A stretch of 64,000 nt of DNA from Zestomonas insulae (GCF_016901015.1 NZ_JAFEUP010000003.1:248001-312000); one strand, 5' to 3'; positions 10,648-23,400 are shown, counted from the first letter of the stretch. The notes: generated from the sequence alone by a model not told the origin. Numbers and translations: made by a program.

Positions 10648-10686
10648 GGCACGGTTCCGCGCGAGCGGAAACGTGCCTTTTGTTTT
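10648..10686 (+). terminator. Intrinsic terminator of the rpsF-rplI operon
   Basis: A 13-position stem (GGCACGGTTCCGC pairing with GCGGAAACGTGCC, one mismatch) with a GCGA tetraloop is followed by TTTTGTTTTT. It separates the ribosomal operon from dnaB. Confidence 0.9.
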
Positions 10687-10711
10687 TCCAGACCTGAATT
10701 CCTGCGAGCCC

Positions 10712-12106
10712 ATGAACGATATCACCGCCCCCGAGCAGTACGATCTGCAGACCGCCGCCCTCAAGGTGCCGCCGCACTCGATCGAGGCCGAACAGGCCGT
10801 GCTGGGTGGCCTCATGCTCGACAACAACGCCTGGGAGAAGGTCCTCGACCAGGTCTCCGATGGCGACTTCTACCGCCATGATCACCGCCTGATCTACCGC
10901 GCGATCTTCAAGCTGGCCGAGCGCAATCACCCGTTCGACGTGGTGACCCTGTCCGAGCAACTGGACAAGGAAGGCCAGCTCAGTCAGGTCGGCGGCCTGG
11001 CCTACCTCGGCGAACTGGCGAAGAACACCCCGTCGGTGGCCAACATCAAGGCCTACGCGCAGATCATTCGCGAGCGCGCCACGCTGCGCCAGCTGATCGG
11101 CATCAGCGGCGAGATCGCCGACAGCGCCTACGCCCCGCAGGGGCGCACCGGCGAAGAGATTCTCGACGAAGCCGAGCGGCTGATCTTCCAGATCGCCGAG
11201 GCGCGGCCGAAGACCGGCGGCCCGGTGGGCATCAACGACATCCTGGTCAAGGCCATCGACCGCATCGACACGTTGTTCAACAACGGTGACGCGATCACTG
11301 GCCTGTCCACCGGCTTCGACGACCTGGACGGGCTGACCAGCGGCCTGCAGCCGGCCGACATGATCATCGTCGCCGGCCGTCCGTCGATGGGTAAGACCAC
11401 CTTCGCGATGAACCTGGTGGAGAACGCGCTGATGCGCAGCGACAAGGCGATCCTCGTCTATTCGCTGGAGATGCCCTCGGAATCCATCGTGATTCGTATG
11501 CTCGCCTCGCTCGGCCGCATCGACCAGACCAAGGTGCGTTCCGGTCGCCTGGACGACGACGACTGGCCGCGCTTGACCTCGGCGGTCAACCTGCTCAACG
11601 ACCGCAAGCTGTTCATCGACGACACCGCCGGCATTTCGCCGTCGGAGATGCGCGCGCGCACCCGCCGCCTGGCCCGCGAGCACGGCGAAATCGGCCTGAT
11701 CATGGTCGACTACCTGCAGCTGATGCAGATTCCCGGCTCCAGCGGCGACAGCCGGGTCAATGAGATCTCCGAGATCTCGCGCTCGCTCAAGGCGCTGGCC
11801 AAGGAATTCAATTGCCCGGTGATCGCCCTGTCGCAGCTCAACCGCGGCCTCGAACAGCGGCCCAACAAGCGCCCAATCAACTCCGACTTGCGTGAATCCG
11901 GTGCTATCGAGCAGGACGCCGACATCATCCTGTTCGTCTACCGCGACGAGGTCTACCACCCGGAGACCGAGTACAAGGGCGTCGCCGAGATCATCATCGG
12001 CAAGCAGCGGAACGGTCCGCTGGGTACCGCGCGGCTGGCCTTCCTCGGCAAGTACTCGCGGTTCGAGAACCTTGCCCCCGGTAGCTACCAGTTCGACGAC
12101 GAGTAA
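10712..12106 (+). CDS. dnaB: Replicative DNA helicase DnaB
   Basis: A 464-residue hexameric 5'-3' helicase of the replisome. It has an N-terminal helical domain (about 20-125, starting PPHSIEAEQAVLGGLMLDN) and a RecA-like C-terminal domain with the Walker A motif GRPSMGKTTFAMN, the MVDYLQLM Walker B region and the arginine-finger region near RESGAIEQDADII. I chose the ATG at 10712 because upstream in-frame codons lie in the rplI terminator. No intein is present. Confidence 0.98.
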   Translation: MNDITAPEQYDLQTAALKVPPHSIEAEQAVLGGLMLDNNAWEKVLDQVSDGDFYRHDHRLIYRAIFKLAERNHPFDVVTLSEQLDKEGQLSQVGGLAYLGELAKNTPSVANIKAYAQIIRERATLRQLIGISGEIADSAYAPQGRTGEEILDEAERLIFQIAEARPKTGGPVGINDILVKAIDRIDTLFNNGDAITGLSTGFDDLDGLTSGLQPADMIIVAGRPSMGKTTFAMNLVENALMRSDKAILVYSLEMPSESIVIRMLASLGRIDQTKVRSGRLDDDDWPRLTSAVNLLNDRKLFIDDTAGISPSEMRARTRRLAREHGEIGLIMVDYLQLMQIPGSSGDSRVNEISEISRSLKALAKEFNCPVIALSQLNRGLEQRPNKRPINSDLRESGAIEQDADIILFVYRDEVYHPETEYKGVAEIIIGKQRNGPLGTARLAFLGKYSRFENLAPGSYQFDDE

Positions 12107-12141
12107 GGTCGCGCGCGAAGGCGCGCGAGCCGGCCATTGCC

Positions 12142-12176
12142 ACGGGCGTCCAGTTACACTGGGCGCCCGTTTTCGT
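12142..12176 (+). terminator. Intrinsic terminator of dnaB
   Basis: A 12-position stem (ACGGGCGTCCAG with CTGGGCGCCCGT, one mismatch) with a TTACA loop runs into TTTTCGTTT. It lies 35 bases after the dnaB stop and 17 bases before alr. Confidence 0.85.
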
Positions 12177-12192
12177 TTCCGGAGCCCTTTGC

Positions 12193-13269
12193 ATGCGCCC
12201 GCTTGTTGCCACCATCGATCTGGCCGCCATTCGTCACAACTACGCGCTGGCCAAGCGCTGTGCGCCGGGGCGCCAGGCGTTCGCGGTGGTCAAGGCGAAC
12301 GCCTACGGGCACGGGGTGCGCGAGGTGGTGGCGGCGCTTGGCGAGGTGGCCGATGGATTCGCCGTGGCCTGTCTGGAGGAGGCCGCCGAGGTGCGTGCGG
12401 TGCTGCCGCACGGTCGCCTGCTGCTGCTGGAAGGCTGCTTCGCCACCGACGAACTGCCCGAGGCGGCGCGCCTCGGTCTGGACCTGGTGGTGCAGGACGC
12501 CGCGCAGCTCGACGCGCTGCTCGCCACGCCGCTGGCGCAGCCGCTGAACGTCTGGCTCAAGCTGGACAGCGGCATGCATCGCCTCGGCCTGGGCGCGGAC
12601 GCTGTGCGCCAGGCCTTCGCCCGTTTGCGCCAGGCGCCGCAGGTCGGCGAGCTGAACCTGCTCAGCCACTTCGCCTGCGCCGACGAACGCGGCCATGCGC
12701 TGACCGAGCAGCAGGTCGAGCAGTTCCTCGCGCTGCTCGACCTGGAGTTCGACCAGCGTTCGCTGGCCAACTCGGCTGCAGTGCTGACCATTCCGGCGGC
12801 GCACATGGACTGGCTGCGCCCGGGCATCATGCTCTACGGCGCCACGCCGTTCGCCGAGCTGAGTGCCGCCGAGCTGGGCCTGCGTCCGGCGATGAGCCTC
12901 ACCGCGCAGCTGATCGCGGTGCGCGAGGTGGCGGCCGGCGAGAGCGTCGGCTATGGCGCCAGCTGGGTGGCGGCGCGGCCGTCGCGGATTGGCACGGTGA
13001 GCTGCGGCTATGCCGACGGCTATCCGCGCCACGCGCCTTCCGGCACCCCGGTGCTGATCCACGGGACGCGGGTGCCGCTGGCCGGGCGGGTGTCGATGGA
13101 CATGCTCAGCGTCGACCTCAGCGACCTGCCGCAGGCGCAGGTCGGCGATGCGGTGGAGCTGTGGGGCGCACAGCTGGCGGTCGATGAAGTGGCCCAGGCG
13201 GCCGGGACCATCGGCTACGAGCTGCTCACCCAGGTCACCGCGCGCGTGCCGCGCCGCTACCGCGGCTGA
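12193..13269 (+). CDS. alr: Alanine racemase
   Basis: A 358-residue PLP-dependent racemase that supplies D-alanine for peptidoglycan. The PLP lysine is K34 in VVKANAYGHG, and the catalytic tyrosine lies in the ESVGYGASW segment of the C-terminal domain. There is no signal peptide, which favours the biosynthetic Alr over the periplasmic broad-specificity racemases. The stop codon abuts the stop of the convergent cyclase gene with no spacer. Confidence 0.95.
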   Translation: MRPLVATIDLAAIRHNYALAKRCAPGRQAFAVVKANAYGHGVREVVAALGEVADGFAVACLEEAAEVRAVLPHGRLLLLEGCFATDELPEAARLGLDLVVQDAAQLDALLATPLAQPLNVWLKLDSGMHRLGLGADAVRQAFARLRQAPQVGELNLLSHFACADERGHALTEQQVEQFLALLDLEFDQRSLANSAAVLTIPAAHMDWLRPGIMLYGATPFAELSAAELGLRPAMSLTAQLIAVREVAAGESVGYGASWVAARPSRIGTVSCGYADGYPRHAPSGTPVLIHGTRVPLAGRVSMDMLSVDLSDLPQAQVGDAVELWGAQLAVDEVAQAAGTIGYELLTQVTARVPRRYRG

Positions 13270-15162
13270 TCAGGTCAGCCCGCCGGGCGCCTCGAACACG
13301 TCCAGCGCCGTGCTGGGCGGCGCTGGCGGGCTGTCCTCACCCTGCATCACGAATCCCGAGCGGCCTTGCTGCTTGGCGCGGTACAGCGCCTCGTCGGCGG
13401 CCTTGTAGAGGCCGGCGAACTGCTCGGCGTGGGTCGGGAACAGCGCCGCGCCGATACTCACGCTGACGGTCAGCGGCTGCTCGTCGTACAGCACCGGGCG
13501 GGCCAGCTCGGCGAGCAGGCGCACGGCGATGTCGCGGGCGTGCTGCGGCGCATCGGCGCCGCTGATCAGTACGGCGAACTCGTCGCCGCCCAGGCGCGCT
13601 ACCAGGTCGTGGGCGCGCACCTGCTCGCGCAGGCGTTGGGCGAAAGTGTGCAGCAGCAGGTCGCCGGCGTCGTGGCCGTACTGGTCGTTGATCGGTTTGA
13701 AATGGTCGAGGTCGATGAGCATCAGCACCAGCGACTCATGGCGCCGCTGGGCATCGCTCATCGCCGCGTCGGCGCGCTCGATCAGGTAGCGGCGGTTGGC
13801 CAGGTCGGTGAGCGGGTCGTGGAACGCGGCGTGCTGCAGCTCGCGTTCGCGGGCGCTGAGCTTGAGGTTGGCGCGCGCCAGCTCGGCGGTGCGCTGGTGC
13901 ACGGCGACTTGCAACTCTTCGGCGCTGGCCTGCATCTGGGCCAGGCGCGCGGTCTTCTCACGGTCGGCCTGCTCCAGGGCGTGGGCCCGTTCCTGCTTGA
14001 GCATCTGGATGCGGTAGGCGAGGGCGAAGGAGAACAGGATCGATTCGGCCGCCACGGCGATGGGGAACACGTAGGCATTCCAGGTCGCCGGCTGGAGCAG
14101 CCCAGTGGTGCGCATCAGCAACAGGCTGATGCTGCCGAGGATCAATCCGTAGCCGCAGAGATAGAGCAGCGCGGGCACGTCGCCCTGGCGCCAGCGCAGC
14201 AGCGCCGAGCCGAGCGCGGCAGGAATCGAGGTCAGCGACAGCAGGGCGATCAGCCAGGCGGCGAACAGGCGCTGGCCGAACGCTTCCAGGCAGACGGCCA
14301 GCACGTAGCAGACCAGCGCCATGCTCAGCAGGTGATGCGCCCAACGCACGTGTCGGCGAGTCTGCAGCAGGGTTTGGGTGAAGCGGCAGGCGCAGAAGCC
14401 CCACAGCGAGGGCAGGGTGACGCGGTCCAGCCAGAACGGCACCGGCGCGTCCGGCCACAGGTACTGGAAGCCGTGGCCGGTCATGCTGAGGATGAACAGC
14501 AGGGCGCCGGCGGTGGTCAGCACATACCAGAAGTACGCCGAGTCGCGCAGGCTGATGAAGATGAACAGGTTGTACAGCAGCAGCGCGGCGATGATCCCGT
14601 AGATCACGCCGAGCACCAGGTTTTCCTCGGTCGCGAGCTGAGTGAGGTCGTCCAGTTGCCAGATGCGCAGCGGGAAGGAGTTGCCGGCCGGGTCGTAAAC
14701 CCGCATGTAGAGGGTCTGCGCGGTCTCGTCCAGCGCCGGCAGGCGGAACAGCATGCGCCGGTAGGCGTGATCGCGGCCGTCGCTGAAGCTCACCCGCTCG
14801 CCGGATTGACGCTCCGACCAGCCGTCGTGGGTCGGCAGGTACAGGCGCAGGTCGAGTTGCGTCACCGAGCCGGCTTCCAGCCACCACTGCGCCGGTGCCG
14901 CGGCACCGCGCGCCAGTTGCAGCTTGATCCACCAGGGGTGACGGCTCTGCCCGACGCTGGCCTTGCCGGCCGCCGGCTGGAAGCGCTGCTGCACCTCGGG
15001 GCGCGCCAGGTCGGCGACACTCAGGTTGCCGTCGCGATCCTCGAGCAGTTCGATCTGCCCGTTCAGCAGCTGCCCGCTGCTCCGTCCATCGAGCAGCAGC
15101 GGCGCGGCCTGCAGGCCGGAGAAATAGCACAGACACAGCAAGAGACTGACTAGGCTTTTCAC
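13270..15162 (-). CDS. nicD: 7TMR-DISM diguanylate cyclase, NicD-like
   Basis: A 630-residue membrane diguanylate cyclase that makes c-di-GMP from GTP. Order: cleaved signal (about 1-19), periplasmic 7TMR-DISM extracellular domain (about 25-165), seven membrane helices (about 180-390), a coiled coil (about 390-440) and a GGDEF domain (about 450-610). The active site GGDEF is intact, and an RAHD inhibitory site lies exactly five residues before it, so product inhibition is expected. The position beside alr and ygiQ matches my recollection of P. aeruginosa PA4929/NicD, which takes part in nutrient-induced biofilm dispersion. The start is GTG with an AGGGAG ribosome site. Confidence 0.88.
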   Translation of the reverse strand: MKSLVSLLLCLCYFSGLQAAPLLLDGRSSGQLLNGQIELLEDRDGNLSVADLARPEVQQRFQPAAGKASVGQSRHPWWIKLQLARGAAAPAQWWLEAGSVTQLDLRLYLPTHDGWSERQSGERVSFSDGRDHAYRRMLFRLPALDETAQTLYMRVYDPAGNSFPLRIWQLDDLTQLATEENLVLGVIYGIIAALLLYNLFIFISLRDSAYFWYVLTTAGALLFILSMTGHGFQYLWPDAPVPFWLDRVTLPSLWGFCACRFTQTLLQTRRHVRWAHHLLSMALVCYVLAVCLEAFGQRLFAAWLIALLSLTSIPAALGSALLRWRQGDVPALLYLCGYGLILGSISLLLMRTTGLLQPATWNAYVFPIAVAAESILFSFALAYRIQMLKQERAHALEQADREKTARLAQMQASAEELQVAVHQRTAELARANLKLSARERELQHAAFHDPLTDLANRRYLIERADAAMSDAQRRHESLVLMLIDLDHFKPINDQYGHDAGDLLLHTFAQRLREQVRAHDLVARLGGDEFAVLISGADAPQHARDIAVRLLAELARPVLYDEQPLTVSVSIGAALFPTHAEQFAGLYKAADEALYRAKQQGRSGFVMQGEDSPPAPPSTALDVFEAPGGLT

Positions 15163-15309
15163 GACGACTCCCTGTGCCGGCTCGCCTCGCCGGGCACCCT
15201 GTTTTCTGCGCTCGAGTATAGCGAGTGCTGGCTATTTGTGATCACAGATAGCGCTATCGGCCGAACGCCGGAGAAGCTGAGTGCGCTGATCGGATTTGCT
15301 CACTTTTTG

Positions 15310-15318
15310 TGCTATATT
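15310..15318 (+). promoter_or_regulatory. Extended -10 promoter candidate for ygiQ
   Basis: TGC followed by TATATT forms an extended -10 element with no good -35 upstream. Transcription would begin near 15325, giving a short leader of about 28 bases with no recognisable Shine-Dalgarno before the ATG at 15353. Confidence 0.45.
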
Positions 15319-15352
15319 CCGCGCCCCCGTGAGAGCCCGCTGGTTAAAAAAT

Positions 15353-17662
<2,310 letters not shown>

Positions 17663-17678
17663 TCGCCCGCTACAGAGC

Positions 17679-17708
17679 AAAAACGCCAGCCCGAGTGCTG
17701 GCGTTTTT
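17679..17708. terminator. Bidirectional terminator after ygiQ
   Basis: A 12-bp perfect stem AAAAACGCCAGC/GCTGGCGTTTTT with a 6-base loop. The arms supply T runs on both strands. It lies 17 bases after the ygiQ stop. Confidence 0.85.
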
Positions 17709-17837
17709 GTTGCTGACGTGGACAGGCTGGTAGGGCGGATCACCCGCCGGTGTTCGGAAGCCCGCGTGGGGCTTGGCTTGGGACTTAATTGGAACTATAG
17801 TGCCAAAATCATAACGATAACGCCGGAGCCCACCGCC

Positions 17838-19088
17838 ATGCGTACCGCCGCCCTCACCCTGATCGCCCTGTCCGTGCTGCTCGCCGCCTGTGGCGAGGAC
17901 AAGCAAGCCGCTGCCCCGCAGCCGACCCACGTCGACTTCCAGAAAGAGCTGCAGGCCAAGCTGATCAAGGCCAAGGCCGGCGAGGTGATCGAGATTCCCG
18001 CCGGCACCTACCAGCTCGATCGCAGCCTCAGCCTCAAGGTCAGCGGGGTGACCATCAAGGGTGCCGGAATGGACAAGACCATCCTCAACTTCAAGGGCCA
18101 GAAGGCCGGCGCCGAAGGCCTGCTGGTCGATGCCTCGGACTTCACCATCGAAGACCTGGCCCTGGAAGACAGCAAGGGCGACGCGCTGAAAGTGGTCGGC
18201 GGCAAGAACATCGTGATCCGCAACGTGCGCACCGAATGGACCAACGGCCCGGCCACCGAGAACGGCGCCTATGGCATCTACCCGGTGCAGACCGAGAACA
18301 CCCTGATCGAGGGCGCGGTGGCGATCGGCGCCTCGGACGCCGGCATCTACGTCGGCCAGTCGCGCAACGTGGTGGTGCGCAACAGCCGCGCCGAGCGCAA
18401 TGTCGCCGGCATCGAGATCGAGAACACCATCGGCGCCGACGTTTACGGCAACGTCGCCACCGGCAACACCGGCGGCATCCTGGTGTTCAACATGCCCAAC
18501 CTGCAGCAGCCGGGGCACGGCACGCGGGTCTACAAGAACCAGGTGCACGGCAACAACCACGACAACTTCGGCCACAAGGGCACCCCGGTGGCCAGCGTGC
18601 CGGCCGGCTCCGGGGTGGTGATCAACTCCAACGACCAGGTGGAAATCTTCGACAACGACATCGGCGAGCACAAAACCGCCAACCTGATCGTCAGCAGCTA
18701 CTTCAGCACCGGCTACACCACGCTGTCCGTGCAGGAGAACTTCGACCCCTACCCGGAAAGCATCTACATCTACGCCAACCGCTTCGGCCCGGGCGGCGAC
18801 AGCCCGGACAACCTCGAGCTGAAGGCGCTGAAACTGGCGAAGTACGGCCTCTCCGGGCGCCTGCCGGACATCCTCTGGGACGGTTACGTGAACCCGAAGA
18901 AGCTGGTCGACGGCAAGCTGCCGGCTGACCTGGCGATCTGCATCGACAACGGCGAGGCCGGGATCATCAACGTCGACGGGCCGAACGGCTACAAGAACAT
19001 CAGCACCGATATCAGCAGCCACCGCTGCAACCTGCCGAAACTGCCGGCCGTGCAACTGGCTTCGGCCGAGGAGGGGCAGGGCGCATGA
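17838..19088 (+). CDS. Parallel beta-helix repeat lipoprotein
   Basis: A 416-residue lipoprotein with a signal peptide ending LLAAC, so Cys18 is lipidated. After a short linker it carries right-handed parallel beta-helix repeats of the pectate-lyase type (for example FTIEDLALEDSKGDALKV and NVVVRNSRAERNVAGIEIEN), with late sequence CIDNGEAGIINVDGPNGY. It matches the TIGR03805-type family often paired with a diheme cytochrome protein, as here. The substrate is unknown. Its stop overlaps the start of the next gene by four bases, so the two are translationally coupled. Confidence 0.8.
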   Translation: MRTAALTLIALSVLLAACGEDKQAAAPQPTHVDFQKELQAKLIKAKAGEVIEIPAGTYQLDRSLSLKVSGVTIKGAGMDKTILNFKGQKAGAEGLLVDASDFTIEDLALEDSKGDALKVVGGKNIVIRNVRTEWTNGPATENGAYGIYPVQTENTLIEGAVAIGASDAGIYVGQSRNVVVRNSRAERNVAGIEIENTIGADVYGNVATGNTGGILVFNMPNLQQPGHGTRVYKNQVHGNNHDNFGHKGTPVASVPAGSGVVINSNDQVEIFDNDIGEHKTANLIVSSYFSTGYTTLSVQENFDPYPESIYIYANRFGPGGDSPDNLELKALKLAKYGLSGRLPDILWDGYVNPKKLVDGKLPADLAICIDNGEAGIINVDGPNGYKNISTDISSHRCNLPKLPAVQLASAEEGQGA

Positions 19089-20200
19089 TTCGACTGCTGG
19101 GACTCGGGTTGGCGCTGCTGCTCGCCGGATGCGGCAAGCAGGCGGCGCCGTTGTACCTGCCGGAGGGTGAGCAGTATCCGGAGAAGCTCAGCGACTGGCA
19201 TGTGCTGGAGCAGGGCGGCGGCCACCTGAAACCGGCCGCCGCGGTGCTGCCGTACGACCTCAACACGCCGCTGTTCACCGACTACGCGCACAAGCTGCGT
19301 ACCGTGTGGATGCCGGACGGCCAGGCCGCGCAGTATGGCGAGGAGCACTTCGACTACCCGGTCGGCACCATCCTCAGCAAGACCTTCTACTACCCGAAGG
19401 ACGACCAGGGCCGCCTGCTGCAGAGCAACAGCGACGACCGTGACCCGCAGCAGGGCCTGGAGCTCAAGCACGTGCAGCTGGTCGAGACGCGCATTCTGCT
19501 CAAGCAGAAGAGCGGCTGGGTGGCGCTGCCCTACGTGTGGGACGCCGAACAGCGTGAGGCGGTGCTGGAGTGGGCCGGCGACAGCCAGGACCTGAGCCTG
19601 CACGCTGCCGACGGCACGACCCTGGCGGTCGGCTACGAAGTACCGGACGCCAACCAGTGCGCCGGCTGCCACGAGGAGCGCCACGGCCAGGGCGTCAACC
19701 CGCTGGGGCCGAAGGCGCGCCACCTGAACAAGGACTTCAGCTACGAAGGCGGCAGCGCCAACCAGTTGCAGCGCTGGGTGCAGCGCGGCTTCCTCGCCGG
19801 GCTGCCGAACGACCTCGCCGGGGTGCCGCAGAACGCCCTGTGGGGCCAGCCGCGTGCCGGCGAAAGCCTGGACAAGCAGGCGCGCAGCTACCTCGACGCC
19901 AACTGCGCGCACTGCCACAACCCGCAAGGCCCGGCGCGCACCTCCGGGCTGTTCCTCGAAGCGTCGCGGCCGTTCGGCATCCCCAGCGGCCTGTGCAAAC
20001 AGCCGGTGGCCGCCGGCAAGGGCTCCGGCAACCGCCTGGTGGACATCCACCCCGGCCAGCCGGACGCCTCGGTGCTGATCTACCGGGTCGACAACACCGA
20101 CCCCGGCGAGATGATGCCGGAGCTCGGCCGCTCGGTGGTGCACCGCGAAGGGCTCGATCTGCTGGTCAAGTGGATCGCCAGCCTGGACGGCGGTTGCTAG
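19085..20200 (+). CDS. Diheme c-type cytochrome lipoprotein, SO2930-like
   Basis: A 371-residue lipoprotein (signal ending LLLAGC, Cys16). It has two covalent heme sites, CAGCH in the middle and CAHCH in the C-terminal third. The N-terminal region (about 30-190, YDLNTPLFTDYAHKLRTVW) is typical of the TIGR03806/SO2930 family. It probably carries electrons at the periplasmic face of a membrane. Coupling with the beta-helix lipoprotein suggests a shared extracytoplasmic role, possibly oxidative modification of a polymer, but no partner is proven. Confidence 0.8.
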   Translation: MIRLLGLGLALLLAGCGKQAAPLYLPEGEQYPEKLSDWHVLEQGGGHLKPAAAVLPYDLNTPLFTDYAHKLRTVWMPDGQAAQYGEEHFDYPVGTILSKTFYYPKDDQGRLLQSNSDDRDPQQGLELKHVQLVETRILLKQKSGWVALPYVWDAEQREAVLEWAGDSQDLSLHAADGTTLAVGYEVPDANQCAGCHEERHGQGVNPLGPKARHLNKDFSYEGGSANQLQRWVQRGFLAGLPNDLAGVPQNALWGQPRAGESLDKQARSYLDANCAHCHNPQGPARTSGLFLEASRPFGIPSGLCKQPVAAGKGSGNRLVDIHPGQPDASVLIYRVDNTDPGEMMPELGRSVVHREGLDLLVKWIASLDGGC

Positions 20201-20213
20201 CCGCAGCGCTGTT

Positions 20214-20272
20214 GTAGGAGCGAATTCATTCGCGATTAGGGGGCTCCCCATCGCGAATAAATTCGCTCCTAC
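20214..20272. repeat. REP inverted pair, copy 1
   Basis: GTAGGAGCGAATTCATTCG and its near-complement face each other across 13 bases, giving a long hairpin 13 bases after the cytochrome stop. One arm differs by one base (AATAAATTC for AATGAATTC). The same element recurs at 23805, 38551 and 41293. This is the only recognisable structure in the 297-base gap before the next gene; the remainder is featureless apart from a GGGAGG ribosome site. Confidence 0.85.
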
Positions 20273-20497
20273 CTCGCTCGACTTGAGCACAGCGCGCCAG
20301 CCATCCCGCGGCCAGCCCTCGGCCGCTCGGTCTCCGCTCATACAACGAACCATTTTCGTGCAGCGTCGTCCCAGCTGAGCGGGTCGAGCCCCGTTCCGGT
20401 GCCCGCCGCTTGTGGCGAAGCCCGCCGCGGCTGCTGCGGGCGCTGGCATAAGTCTTGCGCGCGTCCGCTCATTGCCCTGGCTCGCGGGAGGCTTGCT

Positions 20498-23400
20498 GTG
20501 TCCATTCATGTCGCGCTGCACCATGTCAGCCACTATCGCTACGATCGAGCGGTCAACCTGGGGCCGCAGATCGTCCGCCTGCGCCCGGCGCCGCACAGCC
20601 GCACGCGCATCCTCTCCTACGCGCTGAAGGTCGCCCCCGGCGAGCACTTCATCAACTGGCAGCAGGACCCGCAGGGCAACTACCTGGCGCGCCTGGTGTT
20701 CCCGGAGCAGACCCGCGAGCTCAAGGTCGAGGTCGACCTGGTCGCCGAGATGGCGGTGTTCAACCCCTTCGACTTCTTCCTCGAGCCCTACGCCGAGCAG
20801 ATTCCCTTCGCCTACACCGACACCGAGCAGCGCGAACTGGCGCCCTACCTCAGCCGGCTGACCGCCGCGCCGCGCTTCGCCGAGTACCTGGCAAGCATCC
20901 CGCGCACGCCAACCCCCAGCGTGGATTTCCTGGTCGCCCTCAACCAGCGCCTCAGCGACGACGTGCGCTACCTGATTCGCCTCGAGCCCGGCGTGCAGAC
21001 GCCCGAGGAAACCCTGACCAAGGCCTCCGGCTCGTGCCGCGACTCCGCCTGGCTGCTGGTCCAGCTGCTGCGCCACCTGGGCCTCGCCGCGCGCTTCGTG
21101 TCCGGCTACCTGATCCAGCTCACTGCCGACCAGAAGGCCCTCGACGGACCGTCCGGCACCGAGGTCGACTTCACCGACCTGCACGCCTGGTGCGAGGTCT
21201 ACCTGCCCGGCGCCGGCTGGATCGGCCTCGACCCGACCAGCGGGCTGTTCGCCGGCGAGGGTCACATCCCGCTGGCCTGCAGCCCCGAGCCGTCCTCGGC
21301 GGCGCCGATCAGCGGCGCGGTGGACGAGTGCGAGTGCGAGTTCAGCCACACTATGCGCGTGGTCCGCGAGTGGGAGGCGCCGCGCGTCACCAAGCCCTAC
21401 AGCGAGGCGCAGTGGCAGGCGATCCGCGCCCTCGGTACGCGCATCGACGCCGAGCTGGCGGCCGGCGATGTGCGCCTGACCATGGGCGGCGAGCCGACCT
21501 TCGTGGCCATCGACTACCCCGACGACGCCGAGTGGAACAGCGACGCGCTGGGCCCCAACAAGCGCCGCCTGGCCGCCGAACTGTTCCACCGCCTGCGCGC
21601 GCACTACGCACCGCAGGCGCTGGTGCATTTCGGCCAGGGCAAGTGGTACCCCGGCGAGCAGCTGCCGCGCTGGTCGCTGAACTGCTTCTGGCGCACCGAC
21701 GGCGAGCCGATCTGGCACGACCCGGCGCTGTACGCGGACGAGAGCCGCTACTACGGCGCCGATGCCCGCCTGGCCGGACGCTTCCTGAGCACCCTCGCCG
21801 GGCACCTCGGGGTGGCCGGCGACGCGGTGTTCCCGGCCTACGAGGACTGGTTCTACTACCTGTGGCGCGAGCGCCGGCTGCCGGTCAACGTCGCCCCGGA
21901 CGATCCGCGGCTGGCCGACCCGCTGGAGCGCGAGCGGCTGCGCAAGGTGTTCTGCCGCGGCCTCGGCGAAGTGGTCGGGCACGTGTTGCCGCTGGCGCGC
22001 ACCGACGATGAGCGCGCCTGGCAGACCGGCGAATGGTTCCTGCGCGACGAGCACTGCCGGCTGATGCCCGGCGACTCGGCGATGGGCTACCGCTTGCCGC
22101 TGGATTCGCAGCCCTGGGTCAGCGAGGCCGATTACCCCTACGTGCAGGCGCCCGATCCCAACCAGGCGTTCCCTGGCCTGGCGCCGCGCCAGCAGCTGCA
22201 GCGCCGCCTGCACGCCGCACCGCAGTTCCGCCCAGCGCCCGGCGAGCCGCTGGCGCCGCCGGCCAGCGGCGTGTCGGCCGACGGCATCGTGCGCACCGCG
22301 CTGTGCGCCGAGCCGCGCGACGGCCGCCTGTACCTGTTCATGCCGCCGCTCGCCGAGCTGGAGGCGTATCTCGAGCTGGTTGCCGCCATCGAGGCGACCG
22401 CTGCCGAGCTGCGCTGCCCGGTGCTGCTGGAGGGCTACGAGCCGCCACGCGACCCGCGCCTGACCAGCTTCCGGGTCACCCCCGACCCCGGCGTCATCGA
22501 GGTCAACATCCACCCGGCGGCCAGCTGGGACGAGCTGGTCGAGCGCACCGAATTCCTCTACGAGGCGGCGCGGCAGACGCGCCTGTCCAGCGAGAAGTTC
22601 ATGGTCGACGGCCGTCACACCGGCACCGGCGGTGGTAACCACTTCGTCCTCGGCGGGGCGACGCCGGGCGACTCGCCGTTCCTGCGCCGCCCGGACCTGC
22701 TGCGCAGCCTGATCAGCTACTGGCACAACCACCCGTCGCTGTCCTACCTGTTCAGCGGCCTGTTCATTGGCCCCACCTCGCAGGCGCCGCGCGTCGACGA
22801 GGCGCGCAACGACGCGCTCTACGAGCTGGAGATCGCCTTCGCGCAGATGCCCGAGGTCGGCCGCGAGAGCCCGCCCTGGCTGGTCGACCGCCTGCTGCGC
22901 CACCTGCTGGTCGACGTCAGCGGCAACACCCATCGCGCCGAGTTCTGCATCGACAAGCTGTACTCGCCCGACTCGGCGTCCGGCCGCCTTGGCCTGCTCG
23001 AGCTGCGCGCCTTCGAGATGCCGCCGCACGCGCAGATGAGCCTGGCTCAGCAACTGCTGCTGCGCGGCCTGGTGGCGCGCTTCTGGAATGAGCCCTATGC
23101 GCCGGCGAAACTGGCGCGCTGGGGCACCGAGCTGCACGACCGCTTCCTGCTGCCGTACTTCGTCGAGCAGGACTTCGCCGACGTGCTCGACGAGATGCGC
23201 GGCGCCGGCTACGCGCTGCAGGACGACTGGTTCGCCCCGCACTTCGAGTTCCGCTTCCCGCGCCAGGGCGACTTCCAGGTCAAGGGCGTCGAACTGGAGC
23301 TGCGCCAGGCGCTGGAGCCCTGGCATGTGCTCGGCGAGGAGGGCGCCGCCGGCGGCACGGTGCGCTACGTGGATTCCTCGCTGGAGCGTGTGCAGGTCAG

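Noticed and set aside
18989..23326. A 1445-codon open frame on the minus strand opposite the cytochrome and DUF2126 genes
   Set aside because: It is a by-product of GC-rich third positions on the true strand. It has no ribosome site, shows only low-complexity Gln/Arg/Val-rich sequence and lies opposite genes with intact motifs. The same applies to other long antisense frames, such as those opposite ygiQ, the ATP-grasp gene and tpsA.
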